Positions 1 through 11,715 of a DNA stretch of 64,000 nucleotides are shown piece after piece. Source of the stretch: Burhinus oedicnemus (taxonomy: Eukaryota; Chordata; Aves; Charadriiformes; Burhinidae); NCBI GenBank assembly GCA_008921705.1, contig VFFE01007039.1:658118-722117 (forward strand), given 5' to 3'. Position 1 is the stretch's first letter. The number at the start of each line of letters is the position of its first letter. The translations under genes were made by a program, and so were the position numbers. Under the pieces are notes generated by a model that worked only from the letters and a program-made list of their open reading frames with translations, was not told the DNA's origin and did no database searches.

Positions 1-1577
1 TGGAGCAATGCCCTTTCTCATTTAGGTTGTTTTTTTTCTATTGTGTTTACATATTGTGTTTCCAGTCTATGTCAGGCTGACAGCAAGCAGACAACTGCGG
101 TAACAACAGACTGTTTGGGCAGTATCTGTTCCTCAGGAGCAGTGATTTACAAAGTTTTACCAAAGTCCTGAAAATAGCATAAGCAGGAAATACCACCCTG
201 AAAGGTAGAAGCAGTGTATTTATTAGGGAATACAAATGAAAATGTAAATATAAAGGAGAGGGGGAGATGGCCAATAACTAGGAGCTGCTCCAGGAGGGAG
301 GGTGGGTGAGGACGGGGCAGCCATCTCATACAAATCAAGAGGAAAATTAAAGCAAGGAACTCTGGCATAAACCAAGAAGTCTGGGCCTGGAAGAGCAGCC
401 AAGCTGACCACCTCTGTTGGACATGTCTAGTCTGAATGACTGGAGCACGCCAGAGGATGCGGCAGGCCCCAGGTCCCCATGGCTTGGGCAGGCACTCAAG
501 CAAAGGGTGCTGTAGCCCCATGCAGACCCATGCACCTGGTTTCCACCCCACAGGGGTGTGGGTGGTGTTTGGGAGAGGATTGATCTTGGGGGTAGTGGTG
601 GGGTGTCTTGCTCCAGCGTCAAACGAGATCCAACTCTCTCTGATGCTGCCTAAATTACCTAAAGGTTGATCTTGAGACGACATTATGACATTTTGTTCTT
701 GTGTAGCTGCTTGCAGGTTTGCAATTGAATGTTTGATCCTGACTGAACGGTGCATGAGGGAGCTTTTCTCCCTTCAGCCTTAACACATCATGTTGCTTTG
801 CAATAAATATGTCTGGAGTGGTATGTTACTGAAAACTGAGTTATCTGTTGCGGGGAGGAATCAGTATAAAAGGCAGCTGTAGCGCCTGTTACCCGGCACA
901 AGCTGTACGGGTCTCGAAAGTGGGGATGTGCTCTCTGCCAACCTGTCCCACGTGCCAAAATAACACCAGGGAGCCGCTCGCTGCAGACGTGATGTAACAC
1001 CTCTTGAGCAACGCCTTGGTTTTAGGGTTGGATTATGACTTTGAGCATATCTTGGGCTTGTTGGCACAGGCCAGGCTTACAGGAGCAGCGAGGAGGGTTT
1101 GGCTCTGGCAAGCAGTGGCTGCTGGCGAGGCAGGTGGGATCGTCGGAAAGCAACAGGGCAAGAAGTTCTGGTCTGGCCGTGCGGTGAATGAGCCCGTGCT
1201 CAGCATGAGCAGAGGGAAGCTGTCGCTGCTCCTGGTGGCACCGGTAGGTCCAGCCTGGGAGCTCATCCCTCTGCTGTATGGACAATGCTGAGCACACCAG
1301 GCAGGTTTTCCTCGTGGGCAGCTCACCATCCTGCTGTAACCGCATGGCAATGGAGCAGCAGCTCTCCCAGCTGCCTCTCCTTGCAGGGAGTGCTGAGGCC
1401 CTGCTGTTTTACTCAAAATGACCCCGAGGTGTGCAGTGCAGGTGCCCCCGGTGAAGTGCAGACAGTGTGCAGTTTAGGAGGCTGGTTACAACCTGAATGT
1501 GGAGCCTTTGCCTTCTCATTTCCACAGGCTCATCTGCCTCTTGCAAGCTGTATCTGACCTGTGCAGCTCATTCATAA
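1..1577. other. Unassigned intergenic DNA
   Basis: No gene or repeat was recognised here. The minus strand carries a 202-codon open frame at 147-755 with no recognised domain. There is an AATAAA hexamer on the minus strand at 219-224 and one on the plus strand at 802-807. The stretch 440-640 is GC-richer than its surroundings, which helps to explain the long open frame. A decayed endogenous retroviral origin is possible but I could not establish it. Confidence 0.4.
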
Positions 1578-1985
1578 CATAGAATCATAGAATGGTTTAG
1601 GTTGGAAGAGACATTAAAGATCATCTACTTCCAATCCCCCTGCCACGGAAAGGGACACCTCCCACTAGACCAGGTTGCTCAAAGCCCCAGCCAACATGGC
1701 CTTGAACACTTCCAGGGATGGGGCTTTGACCACTTCTCTGGACAACTTGTTCCAGTGCCTCACCACCCTCACCGTAAAGAATATCTTTGTAATATCCAAT
1801 CTAAATCTACCCTCTTCCAGTTTAAAACCGTTCTCTCTCGTCCTATTGCTACACTTCCTGATAAAGAGTCCTTCCCCATCTTTCCTGTAGGCCCCCTTTA
1901 AGTACTGGAAGGCGGCTATAAGGTCTCCCCGGAGCTGTCTCTTCTCCAGGCTGAACAACCCCAGCTCTCTCAGTCTGTCTTCAGT
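1578..1985 (-). mobile_element. CR1 LINE, 5'-truncated 3' end
   Basis: On the plus strand this begins with two copies of CATAGAAT (1578-1593), the reverse complement of the ATTCTATG repeat that terminates avian CR1 elements, so the element lies on the minus strand. Its minus frame at 1665-1958 encodes about 97 residues of the CR1 polyprotein C-terminus, including the recognisable stretches SLEKRQLRGDLI near its start and GFKLEEGRFRLD in the middle. It is followed by a short 3' UTR. The C-terminal frame is open, but endonuclease and reverse-transcriptase domains are missing, so it is a dead, 5'-truncated copy. The 5' boundary near 1985 is approximate. A solo LTR starts 33 bases beyond it. Confidence 0.93.
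1665..1958 (-). pseudogene. CR1 polyprotein C-terminal fragment
   Basis: This is the C-terminal 97 codons of the CR1 LINE ORF2-type polyprotein, which in full copies carries an endonuclease and a reverse transcriptase. Only the region after the reverse transcriptase remains. It aligns by eye with the corresponding frames in the CR1 copies at 6243-6494 and 40572-40868: the blocks RGDLIA, GFKLEEGRF, FFTVRVVRHWN and SLEVFK all recur with small changes. No start codon of its own is expected. It is not a host gene. Confidence 0.9.
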
Positions 1986-2013
1986 GGAGAGGTGTGTATG
2001 AAGGGTTCAGTCC

Positions 2014-2018
2014 AGGTC
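2014..2018. repeat. Target-site duplication, left copy
   Basis: AGGTC lies directly against the left LTR terminus and is identical to the five bases directly after the right terminus. This is the expected footprint of retroviral integrase. Confidence 0.85.
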
Positions 2019-2763
2019 TGTTGTGGTTTGGGCTGGACTGGCCACTGAAAAGAATGACAGATGCTCTCCTTCACCTCTCTCTCCAAGGAGACAAGGGAGA
2101 GAGAAAAAGAAACTTATGAGTTTAGGAAAAAAACCTAAACAACTTTAATGAAAATATTAATAAAATAATAAAAAAAGGAAAATAATGAAATATATACAAA
2201 ACCGTATCAAGCTCCCAGGATGATGATCATGTCACTGGCAGGCATTGGGAAAGTCCCAGACTGGACTCAACAACAGATGGGAACTGGATTCCAGGTCTGG
2301 ATTCAGGAATGCATGGATTGGGATCAAAGGCAGATGAGCAGACAGAGTCCTCCTCAAATGCTGGCCATTGAAGAAAGAGGCTGACCCTTTGATCCCTCAG
2401 CTTTTATACTGAGCATGATGCAAATGGGATGGAATACCCTGTTGGTCAGTTTTGGGTCACCTATCCTGTCCTCTCATCCCCGCAGCTGCGACCCCTCTAC
2501 ATTCTTCCATTTCTGACTCGCCAATGGGACATACAACAAAGTTAGCTGACCTTGGTTGTTATAGCAATAAGTATGCAAGAGCCTCTCTGCATACCATTCC
2601 TTGGCATAAATTATAAATAATCAGGTCCTATCACTCTGGGAGCAGACTACAGTCTTAAAAATGCACCATTAATTTCGGAGAGTTCAGTTAGTTAGAAGAG
2701 GCTTAGCTAAAGAGTAAAATTACTGAACAGAAAATCGGTTCTGTTTTCCCTCAAACCAGAACA
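2019..2763 (-). mobile_element. Solo LTR of an avian endogenous retrovirus
   Basis: The 745-base element is bounded by the short inverted termini TGTT and AACA and flanked by a perfect 5-base direct repeat, AGGTC, at 2014-2018 and 2764-2768. Orientation is minus. On that strand a TATAAAA box (2402-2408) precedes an ATTAAA polyadenylation signal (2144-2149), in the U3-R-U5 order expected of an LTR. The body resembles the avian LTR family with a TGTTGTGGTTT-like end and a CAGCTTTTATACTGAGCATGATG-like core on the opposite strand. No internal viral genes or second LTR are present, so it is a solo LTR left by recombination between two LTRs. A 5-base duplication fits gammaretrovirus-like or ERVL-like groups better than the 6 bases of ERVK. 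The exact family needs a repeat library. Confidence 0.88.
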
Positions 2764-2768
2764 AGGTC
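2764..2768. repeat. Target-site duplication, right copy
   Basis: AGGTC directly follows the right LTR terminus and matches 2014-2018 exactly. The lack of mismatch suggests a not very old insertion, though five bases give little power. Confidence 0.85.
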
Positions 2769-5400
2769 CTACAAGCGAACAAGCCCCAAGCACCATTCCT
2801 CCAAGGAGCTGCAGGGGTCTGGATGCGTGGGGAGGTTTACTGTGCCTGGTCTGCAAGGAGACCCATTCCCTCTCAGTGGCATCAGTTCTGCTTTTCCGTC
2901 AGCACTCAACTCGCATGCAAAAAATTTATATTGACAACTTAAAAAGACAACATCAATGATTGGAGTCAGAGCAATAAAAGTGAAGTGCGTGGCTGCTGCC
3001 AGGCTTCTTTCTCACTCCTTGGTGTTCTGGCTCCAGCATTCAAGCGATAGATTTAAATATAAAACAGATCATTAACGGCTGGCTCAACATCTGCTAATAT
3101 TATTTTCCTTGCATTGTCTGTGCGTCTTTGTTTATCTCAGTGTGCTACTTTGTTTTTCCCCTTTTATAATAAGGATCATTCCTTTATTTTAAAGCACTGC
3201 ATCAATTTTCAATTGCTTGGGCTCTTGGAGCCTCCCACGCTTTGCCCACATGCTTGCACCGCACGAAGAGGTGGAGAAACAAAGCGAATGTGAAGCGTGG
3301 GATGATTGTTGCTTCAAAAAACAGTAATTAAGAATCTGTTAGAAAAATAACAACTGAGTTTAATAAGAGCTTAACTTAGCTGCGTGAGCTGGACAGAGAG
3401 AGACTCCTGGGCTGTTTCATAGAAACCAAGCAGCTCGACTATTCAGGAGACTTTCAAGTGACATTGAAGTGCATTCATGAAACTCCAGTAAAAGGCATTG
3501 TTCTTGTTTCTATTGGAGAGATGACTTGCCTTTTTATTTTATTTTTTAAAAGAAATTATTATAATCAGCATTGTAATGAAAATTCAAACACAAAAAGTGA
3601 AAACTTTGGTATAAAATCTACCCTTATACTAAGATAGCTGGTTTATATCAAGAAAATCCCGGGCAATTCTCAGTTAAGCCCCAAAGCCTGTTGTTATTAT
3701 ACATATCCCTCTACCTCCATACCACGGCACAGATGATACAATATGCAAAATCACCAGCTGTTCAGATATTCATAGAGTACTTAAGCTAAGGGAATTGAGG
3801 ATAGAGTGTACTTTCTTACCTTGAAATTCATCTATATTTCTTTTGTCCTCACTCTCCCAACTTCATACCTCTTAAAGTTCATCACATTTATCCTGATGAA
3901 AAAGAACTAAAGAGAGAAATTAGATCTGTAAATACCTACTGAACATAACTTTCTTTGAAGCAGATGGACTTATAATATGGTATCATATGACTAGAGCTGT
4001 CTTCAGCTTAGGACTGTTCAAGAGGATCTCACTCCTTACTTGCCAGAGACAAGCAAAGAGTGCCTTTCAAATAGTCTTTCCTTTTCTCACAAGCAGAAGC
4101 AAAAAGTTCCTTTCTTCTTCCTAGACCTCAAGAGGTCTTCCACCTCATGAGAGGGTTTCTGATTGTCCAGAGAAGTCCTTATCCCTAAAAGAATAGGGAA
4201 TCTCCACCACTTTTAAGACACGTTTATTTCAGGAAATCCGTGTTCAACATTTTATTGCTGGTACTGGGCTGGGAAGCACTGTGGCTCCCCTCGTGCCCCT
4301 CGCTCAGACCCAGGGCAGCAGTGCTTCCCCCATCTCGGAGATAAATGCCAGAAGACAACTGTAAAGCATGGACAAATTCCCTTGCTGTACTCTTTGTTTC
4401 TTCAAAGGTCTCCCCCTCCCTTGCCTGTTTTCATCTTCAGGGCTTACTAGGATTTTGCTGGGACTGGTAGCAATTACTGTACATCTGCCCTAGAAGAAGG
4501 CTCCCAGCGGTGTAACATAGACGCAGACTGTTTAGTGTCACCCAGAGAGATCTGAACAGTCCTTCTCTATGGTAATGTGTTGCTAGTTGCTGTTGTTTTT
4601 AGGGGCTTTAAATTTGCAATATAGGTGAGAGGTGACAGTAGTATGTTCATGGTGACTCTGTAAGTAAAAAACAAAACTGCTCTGCCTCATCAGAACTATT
4701 TCCTTTTGGCTGCCTCTGTCACGCTGAGGTTTTACTTGGGAATGGCACATTTCCAAAAGGTTTGATCAATAAAATGTTGCTCCAAATTTTATGACAGCTG
4801 GTAGTCAGCATATGCCAGAGAGAGGTGCAAGTTATATGATCCACTGTGGCAGGATGGTTGGGCTCGAGGAGGAATGGACCACTTGCAAAATCCATCCCTG
4901 GAGTGAAAAAATTTGGAACCATCTCTGGTGCTCACCCACCCTTTGGCTTAAGGAGGTATTGCAAGACGCTCCTTGGTGGTAACTTAAATATTACTTTGTT
5001 ACAGTGAAATGTTAAGACAGATAGTAGCTGCAGTAGCTCAGTAATGATAACTCAGTAGTCTCAAAATTTCCTTTGGGTATCTCACATGAAACACTTTAAA
5101 AGCTGAGGCACGTCATTCGCAGTATGAAGTAACAATTTGAAATAGTGCAGATCCAGATGCTGACTTCCCACTGAATTCGTTGTAAATCACATGCATTTGT
5201 ACTGTCTAAGTCTGGGCAAACAGCTCTCACCCGAGGAAACAAGTTATGCTCAAGTTTGCATAAACAAACCCACACACCAAGCTTATTTCACTAGGCAAAA
5301 GTCCACTCCTAAACTCAGGTGGGGAGATCACACTGTTGACCAGAAAACACTGTTTCATCACTGTGGAAAGCCAGGATGTCTTCAGCCATCACCCATCTGA
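2769..5400. other. Unassigned intergenic DNA, AT-rich in part
   Basis: No gene was found. The part 3300-3650 is AT-rich with poly(T)/poly(A) runs. A plus-strand AATAAA occurs at 2973-2978 without a coding frame in front of it. Open frames stay below about 70 codons. Confidence 0.4.
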
Positions 5401-5826
5401 TTGGCGTTTGATGATCTGCATTCACACAGAAAGTGTTTTTGGGTCAGGGTCACTGTTTTTCTGCAAGCAACTTACAAAGTGCCTAGTGTGCGTTTGGACA
5501 ACACATGGAAATGGAGGATAAGGTTCATCCCTCCACGAAGGGAGCATTGGAGAAGGATCATCAAAGATCGTGTGGATCTCAAGCTGTTGGAACCCATTAC
5601 CAATGTGAGCAGACGTCATGAAATACCATCAGAAGCTGAGGTTTCCCATCTGCTGCAGGGCTGGCAGCTGCTTCAACGCATGACAAAATTGAGGACACGA
5701 CACCATTTTGCTTCTGTGCTTCTTCAGCGCTTCTCTCATGTTTTAAATCAACTTTTGACTTCTGTCCAAATGCAGTTAACAGAGGAAAAGGAAAACTCGA
5801 ACTGCCTTACAAACACATGGAAATAG
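5401..5826 (+). other. Open frame of 141 codons, no known family
   Basis: A plus-strand frame from ATG to TAG with no recognised domain, signal peptide or membrane segment. The conceptual protein is moderately basic, with several Arg/Lys and Leu/Gln-rich stretches in its second half. The stop is followed 7 bases later by AATAAA (5833-5838), and a second AATAAA lies at 5905-5910, so the segment could be a terminal exon of a transcript. I see no clear splice acceptor and no relative, so chance is the more likely explanation. Confidence 0.12.
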
Positions 5827-6237
5827 GTGATAAATAAATGCAGTCTGCCTGATATTGTATAGTAATTGAGCCTGTATAAATAATAACTTTTCAATGTTTT
5901 ATTAAATAAATGAGATGATTGAGTTTTGGAATACACTTTTTTTTAAAGAAGGCTAATGGTAATCTGCCTATGGTGAAGATCAGATCATCCACACCAAATT
6001 TGTTCTGGTTCATCACAGCCCAACTTCTCATGAGTCAGCTGTTGATAATTTTTCAGCAACCAACCTGGAATATAGCTGAACTTCTGAAGAAATAATCTGC
6101 TTCAAAAACATGTAAAAAGCTTCAGCATGCAAATAATTGAGAGCTCCTGGACAAAGAGTTTCAAAGGCGCTAATTCTTTCCACTGCTTTGAACTGAGGTT
6201 GTATGTCCCACCTGCTATGATCCATGCCATGACCACC
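5827..6237. other. Unassigned AT-rich spacer
   Basis: It contains two plus-strand AATAAA hexamers (5833-5838 and 5905-5910) in AT-rich DNA and otherwise nothing recognisable before the CR1 copy that begins near 6238. Confidence 0.4.
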
Positions 6238-6581
6238 TTATTGCAGCCTTTCAGTACTTAAAGGGGGCTTATAAGAATGATGGAGACAAACTTTTTAGCA
6301 GAGCCCGTTGTGATAGGACAAGGGGTAATGGTTTTAAACTAAAAGAGGGTAGATTTAGACTAGCTAGAAGGAAGAAATTTTTTACAATGAGGGTAGTGAA
6401 ACCCTGGAACAGGTTGCCCAGAGAGGTGGTAGATGCCCCATCCCTGGAAACATTCAAGGTCAGGTTAGACAGGGTTCTGAGCACCCTGATCTAGTTGAAG
6501 ATGTTCCTGCTTATTGCAGGGGGGTTGGACTAGGTGACCTTTCAAGGTCCCTTACAACCCAAATTATTCTATGATTCTATG
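6238..6581 (+). mobile_element. CR1 LINE, short 5'-truncated copy
   Basis: The copy ends at 6566-6581 in two copies of ATTCTATG, the hallmark of the CR1 3' terminus, and is therefore on the plus strand. The first 250 bases keep an uninterrupted C-terminal polyprotein frame (6243-6494) and the remainder is the 3' UTR, including the typical GGGGTTGGACTAGGTGACCT box near 6520. Of the three CR1 copies in the window it is the shortest. Its 5' boundary is approximate because truncation leaves no fixed sequence. Confidence 0.93.
6243..6494 (+). pseudogene. CR1 polyprotein C-terminal fragment, frame intact
   Basis: Eighty-four codons are read through to a TAG at 6492-6494. The conceptual sequence starts AAFQYLKGAYKNDG, contains GNGFKLKEGRFRL and FFTMRVVKPWNRLP, and ends near VLSTLI, all characteristic of the CR1 polyprotein C-terminus. 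There is no ATG near its beginning, as expected for a 5'-truncated insertion. No frameshift or internal stop is seen. Confidence 0.88.
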
Positions 6582-9500
6582 GGTCTTCCTGAATGAGCTT
6601 TCATGAAGCAGGTGTCTGTCTGTCCAGCTCTCCTGGTTTTTCATAAAGGCATCTTTTGCCATTGTAGCAAAGGGTTTCAGAAAAAGTTATTGATGTATGA
6701 AAAGAAACTTCATTACTTTTGCTACCAGCCATGTAGATGGAGAAGTTTAAGTCTAAAACCCCATGGAGGTTTCCTGAAAATTTGAGCCTTATATATCTAA
6801 AGCCATTTTTGCAGGGAGGCACACTTGCTCTGAGCCCTGACTGTTCTCATCTACAGCTTTTTTTCATCTGGGATGGTTCTCTGGGATTTGGCACCACACC
6901 GGTGTGGCCACATGGTTCCTGACTGGCTTGGAGTGTGGTCAGATCGAGTCCGAGTCTGCCTGCAAAATGCTGTGTAGACATAGCCTTTGACGTGTTCCTG
7001 AGCCAGATGTAGCACTTTCCAGCGTAAGAAATGTGGAATAACAAGTTTTATGACATCTGGTGGTGTAAATGTTACCCCAGATTGAACATTGGTTCCTATC
7101 CAAAATGATAATCTCTTAGTGGGCTGCACTTATTTATGGTCTGTATCTCCAGTGCTCAAGTGTGTTCCTCACAGCTTGTGTTTGCCTGTGCAAAATAGAT
7201 AGTCTTGCATGTTTATGCATGCAAACAGTTCATTTGCAGGTGGAAATGAACTATTCCTAATACCTGTAAATAATGAGAAAAATGAAGAATTACAGAGAAG
7301 CTGATATTCTTGTGTTAAAGGTCTTAGAAATAAAACAAAGGAAAGAAGTGGCAGCATATGTAATAGGGCTGTTTATTGTCCCCAAGTTAAGGAATGTTTT
7401 CTTGACCAAGCAATGTCTCTGCCAAATGACTCATGAAGGGCTTTGTTGTGGCATAAGTTAAAGTCAAGGAAAATCTGTATTGTTATAGGCATTTGGATCT
7501 GTCATGGACTGTTTCTGCAGAGTGACTGGACTTTGTGTTGTACAGTGAAGTACATATGTCAACGCTTGCAAGTTAATGCAGGCTAGGAAAGAAGCAAGAT
7601 AATAACAGAGCTGTGAAAACTTTTGGGAAAGAAGCTGAGCAGGGAGAATCTGTACGTGATGTCTACAGGACTTGTGGGCACTTAGCAGTTCCAAAAAACC
7701 AGACCAATGATGGTGGTGCTTAATATACTGACTTAGCTGCTGAGCTGCAGGCAAAAAACATAGACGTTTTGGGGGATCTGGCAGTCTGTGCTTGTTTGTC
7801 CTCCTTGAGCGTGTGAAAGGAGACATCTAAGCACATGCTCATCATACTGGTCAGAGGGTGAAGCTGAAGCATGCAAAGGTTGCTAATATCTCCAGTGTAA
7901 CTTTTCCTTTCTCAGACAATCATGCATCAGCACATTTACTGTCAGGAGGATGTGGTGTAGAGTGACGTGGAGCTGACACAACAAACACACAAAGCCAGTT
8001 AGGAAATGTTACTCTTGCTATCTTGGATATTCCTGGGAAGCCATGATCATCCTGATATAGAAACATCACTGCAGACACTGTTGGGATAGGTACCCGGGAA
8101 AATCCTGGGCATGGATTAGATGTAGTATCTTGTCTTAAAACTGCTATGTCATGTGAGCACCGATACCTCTCATCTTGCTGATTAAGTGTGCAAGCACAAA
8201 GGGTACCCTGCTGCCCCTCCCAAACTCAACAGCTGCTACTTGGAAGAGGCTTTTTTCCCCCCCATAATTGGTATTAGATGATGATGATGCTACAGGCTTT
8301 GAAATATTGGAAGCCAGCACTGATCACGCTTACAGATAGCTGAACAATGCAGTGCAATGTAAACTAGGCAAACAAATCCATCTGGGTTGCCAGAGAAGGC
8401 AGAGAAAAGCTCTAATCTTCTAGAAGCAGCTGTTGGCCAAGCTGACATTGAAAGGCATTATTTTTAAAATGAAAGCTTCTGTGCGGGTGATGAAAGCTGC
8501 TGGATTTCTTGCTTTGGACTGGAGGCACTTGTCAGTAGCCCAGACAGAGATCAAAATCGTTGAATGCTGCAGAGCAAGAGTGATAAGCAGGACCCTCTTC
8601 AGTGGGTAAAGGATTCCTGTCCACACTGGGACACAGTGGGTTTTGCCAGGAATAGCTGCTTCCTGACAGCAGCACCGGCATTCACACCCAGGTGAGCAGC
8701 CCCTGGCAGCTTTTTAATTCAAAAGCACCTGGTGAGCCTCAGCTCTCCTTTCCTTGATGTGCCTCTTGGTACAGAAAGGGATGCAGGAGACAGTCAATCT
8801 GGCTGGATGGTGCTGGAGCTGGCAGGGGACATGCTGGGGCAGGGTGGGAGTAGCCCTGAGCCAGGACAGGACACCTGAGCCAGCTGAGAGCCGGGCTGCA
8901 GTACGCACCCTGTCTCAGATGCTCACCAAATTGTATAAGGCAAGAGGCAGGCATCCTGGTCCGATTCCTCCTGGAGAAGTCCCAAAGCGTGGGAAAGCTT
9001 ATAGACAGACATTACCCTGTGCTGCGTCCTAGGGCGGACCTTGTCAGGATGGTTAGGTGAGCAAAACCTTCCTCAGGTAGCCACAGTCTGGGCAGCAAAT
9101 AAGTGATGTTGTAGCAAGAGTCTGGATGTGCTGCTCATGTAAACCAAGCTACATTGGTCAAAGTGGCTTTATTCCAGGACAAGCGAGTCAAACCTAGTGC
9201 TTTTGCAATACAGTGTTATAAAGTTACAGGAAAAAGCCCCAAACCCTTAAAATTACATTATTATACTGGCAAGTGTCTTTAGAGGCCTTATCTTAGTGTC
9301 TGAAAACTTCAGTTTGGAAAAAAAAAAAAGAGAATAATTTCATTTATGAGGAAGGCATTGTTAGCATCAGTAAGCATGTGGGTTTTCATGCAGGGTGAGA
9401 TGATACAGTTCAAATGTGGAAGAGCAAAGGAGATGAGATCTCCTATGTGTATGGTGCTCTCAGGAGCTTGGTGGCAGGTTACTAATGGCAGTAGCAGCAG

Positions 9501-9619
9501 GTAAAATAGTTATAATTTGTACTGGTTTTAACAGTCTGTGACACCTGAGGGGTGGTACAAAGATTCATATTTTTCTTTTGTGCTCTGTGACTGCCAGAGA
9601 AATAAAAGCCACCCCTACC
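6582..9619. other. Unassigned intergenic DNA
   Basis: Nothing recognisable was found. The longest open frame is about 120 codons on the minus strand (7464-7826) with no domain. An A-run lies at about 9319-9330. The part 8690-9010 is GC-richer and gives several overlapping short open frames on both strands, a pattern typical of chance. Confidence 0.4.
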
Positions 9620-9775
9620 AGGGTAAGTAGCATTATTATCCATGCTGCAGACAGGGACACTGGACCCCAGAGAGCTTTGCTTGGAGCTGTGCAGTTTGTT
9701 TGGTGGGAGCCATGACAAGGCTGTCAGATGTTAGCAGAGGCAGGGCCAGGACCCAGACCTCCTTCGCAGAAAGGA
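9620..9775 (+). repeat. Ancient MIR/CORE-SINE-like relic
   Basis: The order of short motifs follows the MIR-type core as it appears in reverse complement: a GTAAGTAGCATTATTATCC-like start, then a degraded 'gacagggacactgga' counterpart of the 'gatggggaaactgaggc' block, then GCAGAGGCAGGGCCAGGACCC followed by CAGACCTCC. Many positions are changed, so this is an old, diverged copy. The assignment rests on motif order by eye. Confidence 0.5.
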
Positions 9776-11462
9776 GACACGATGCTGGAGGACACTGCAT
9801 TGGCATCTGTTGTGAGCAGTTAGCAGTTCCTCTGGTACATGACAACAGATGAAGTAGTAAACTTGACTTAAGGCTTCTAGGCTTGGAGGCTGGGACGAGA
9901 AGAGTAATATCCAGGGCTAGTGCTAAGTCCCCTCTCTAAAAGCAAGTTGTTCTTGAGGTGTTGGTGCTGGTGGTTTGCCTGGCAGAGCAAACACGAGAGC
10001 GGAGGAGCAAGCAAAACGTTTCATTATCCTCATTGCCAGAGAGTTGAAAGAATCTGACAGGGAGACTTGTTTAGCTGCAAAGCCGTATAGACCATATTGT
10101 CTAAATCCATTTTGTTTTCTTGTTAAACTCCATTTATAAGAGTGACAAGAAAACTAATAAAATCTACTAAGAACAACGATGGTAATTTAGCACTCAGAGA
10201 GAGAGAGAGGAGCTGTATCTGAGGACTACTTATGCTTCTCTAGCATCTTCAAGCCATGCCTGAAGTACAGATATTTCTTCTGATGAGCTATGAGCCTGCA
10301 CAGGACGGGTTTTTTTCTATCACTTTTTTCTTCTGGACATCTACTGCCTGTCTTTTGAGGCTTTTCATATGAAGTTGTTGCCAGCCACCTTTAAGGAGAG
10401 AAGTTAAAAGGCTCAGTAGGTAGTGTAATGGTTTGTGAAACAAAAAATGAACAACCCCAGACTCAGTCATACGTTACTTTATGTAAAAGGTCTCTCCTCG
10501 ATTTACACTGGCGTGTGGTGACTTCCATCACAACCTTGTGAATCAAATATGAGATGTCATGTTTTTAAAACTATGTCCGTCAACAGACATGTGTGGGTCT
10601 AATGTATCAATCACCTGCTTGGCAATGGCCAGTCAATGCACTGCACTTTCAGATACACCTGAACACAGTGCCAAAGCTTTAACACAACAATACCTCCAAC
10701 AGCTTTGTTCTTTCCCACTTGCTTTGGTCTCTTAATTTTTCCACACAATTTTTGAAAAAGAGAAATGGTGCATTTTTAATGAACATTTAAGAAACTAATT
10801 CAATACTCTTATTTAAACATGTCAATGTAAATGGTAAAAAACAAGGGGGTAAAACACTAAAGAAATGAAAACCAAAATCCCAAATATGATTTTGTGGAAT
10901 GACTCTATGTCCAGACTTGAGATTTATGCAGTTATATTTTGGTGTCCTAAATTTTCCCTGGAATCAGCCTTTATCTTAATAGTTCCTGCCCAGTGCTGCT
11001 ATGAGGTCAGGTTGTATGTGGTTAAACAGCTGCTGTACTCCAACCAGAGGTGGAAGCATTTCCATGATGGTCTGAAAAGAACTGGTGTACGGCATTTGTA
11101 TAGCTCTTTGGGGATCTTCCTGGATGAAAGGCACTATTATACGGGTAAGATCATTATCATTATCATGAAAAACCTTCTCAAGGAAGCAATTCCACCTTCT
11201 GCTTCTGACACCTCATTTCTCTGCTGTCTCAGGAGCCTCTTTTGTATCTCCTAGGAGTGTCAGTTCACATCTTAATCTCTTTGTATGTAATCTCATTACA
11301 GATAATCCCATTTGCTGGAGATGTCAGTACTTCTCCACTATGTGAGGAAGGATTTCCACTTGGCTCATTTTGTAACTGATTCCAGCTACATTCACTGTAC
11401 AAAACAGACTGGCTGTAGCTGGAATCTCCCTTAGGTTAGGTTTGCTGTGGGTATGGAAATTC
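9776..11462. other. Unassigned intergenic DNA
   Basis: It contains a short GA repeat near 10195-10211 and AT-rich DNA at 10740-10870. A 129-codon plus frame (10865-11254) has no recognised domain and includes an ATT/ATC-rich simple stretch near 11150-11166, so it is probably chance. Confidence 0.4.
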
Positions 11463-11652
11463 AAGGGAGAAAGAGAGAAAGAGAGAAAGGAAGAAAAGAA
11501 CCAAGGAAGGAAGGAAGAAACGAAGGAAGGAAGGGAGAAAGAAAGAGAGAAAGAGGGAAAGAAGGAAAGAGAGAAAAGAGAAAGAGAGAAAGAGAGAAAG
11601 AGAGAAAGAGAGAAAGAGAGAAAGAAAGAGAGAAAGAGAGAAAGAGAGAGAG

Positions 11653-11715
<63 letters not shown>

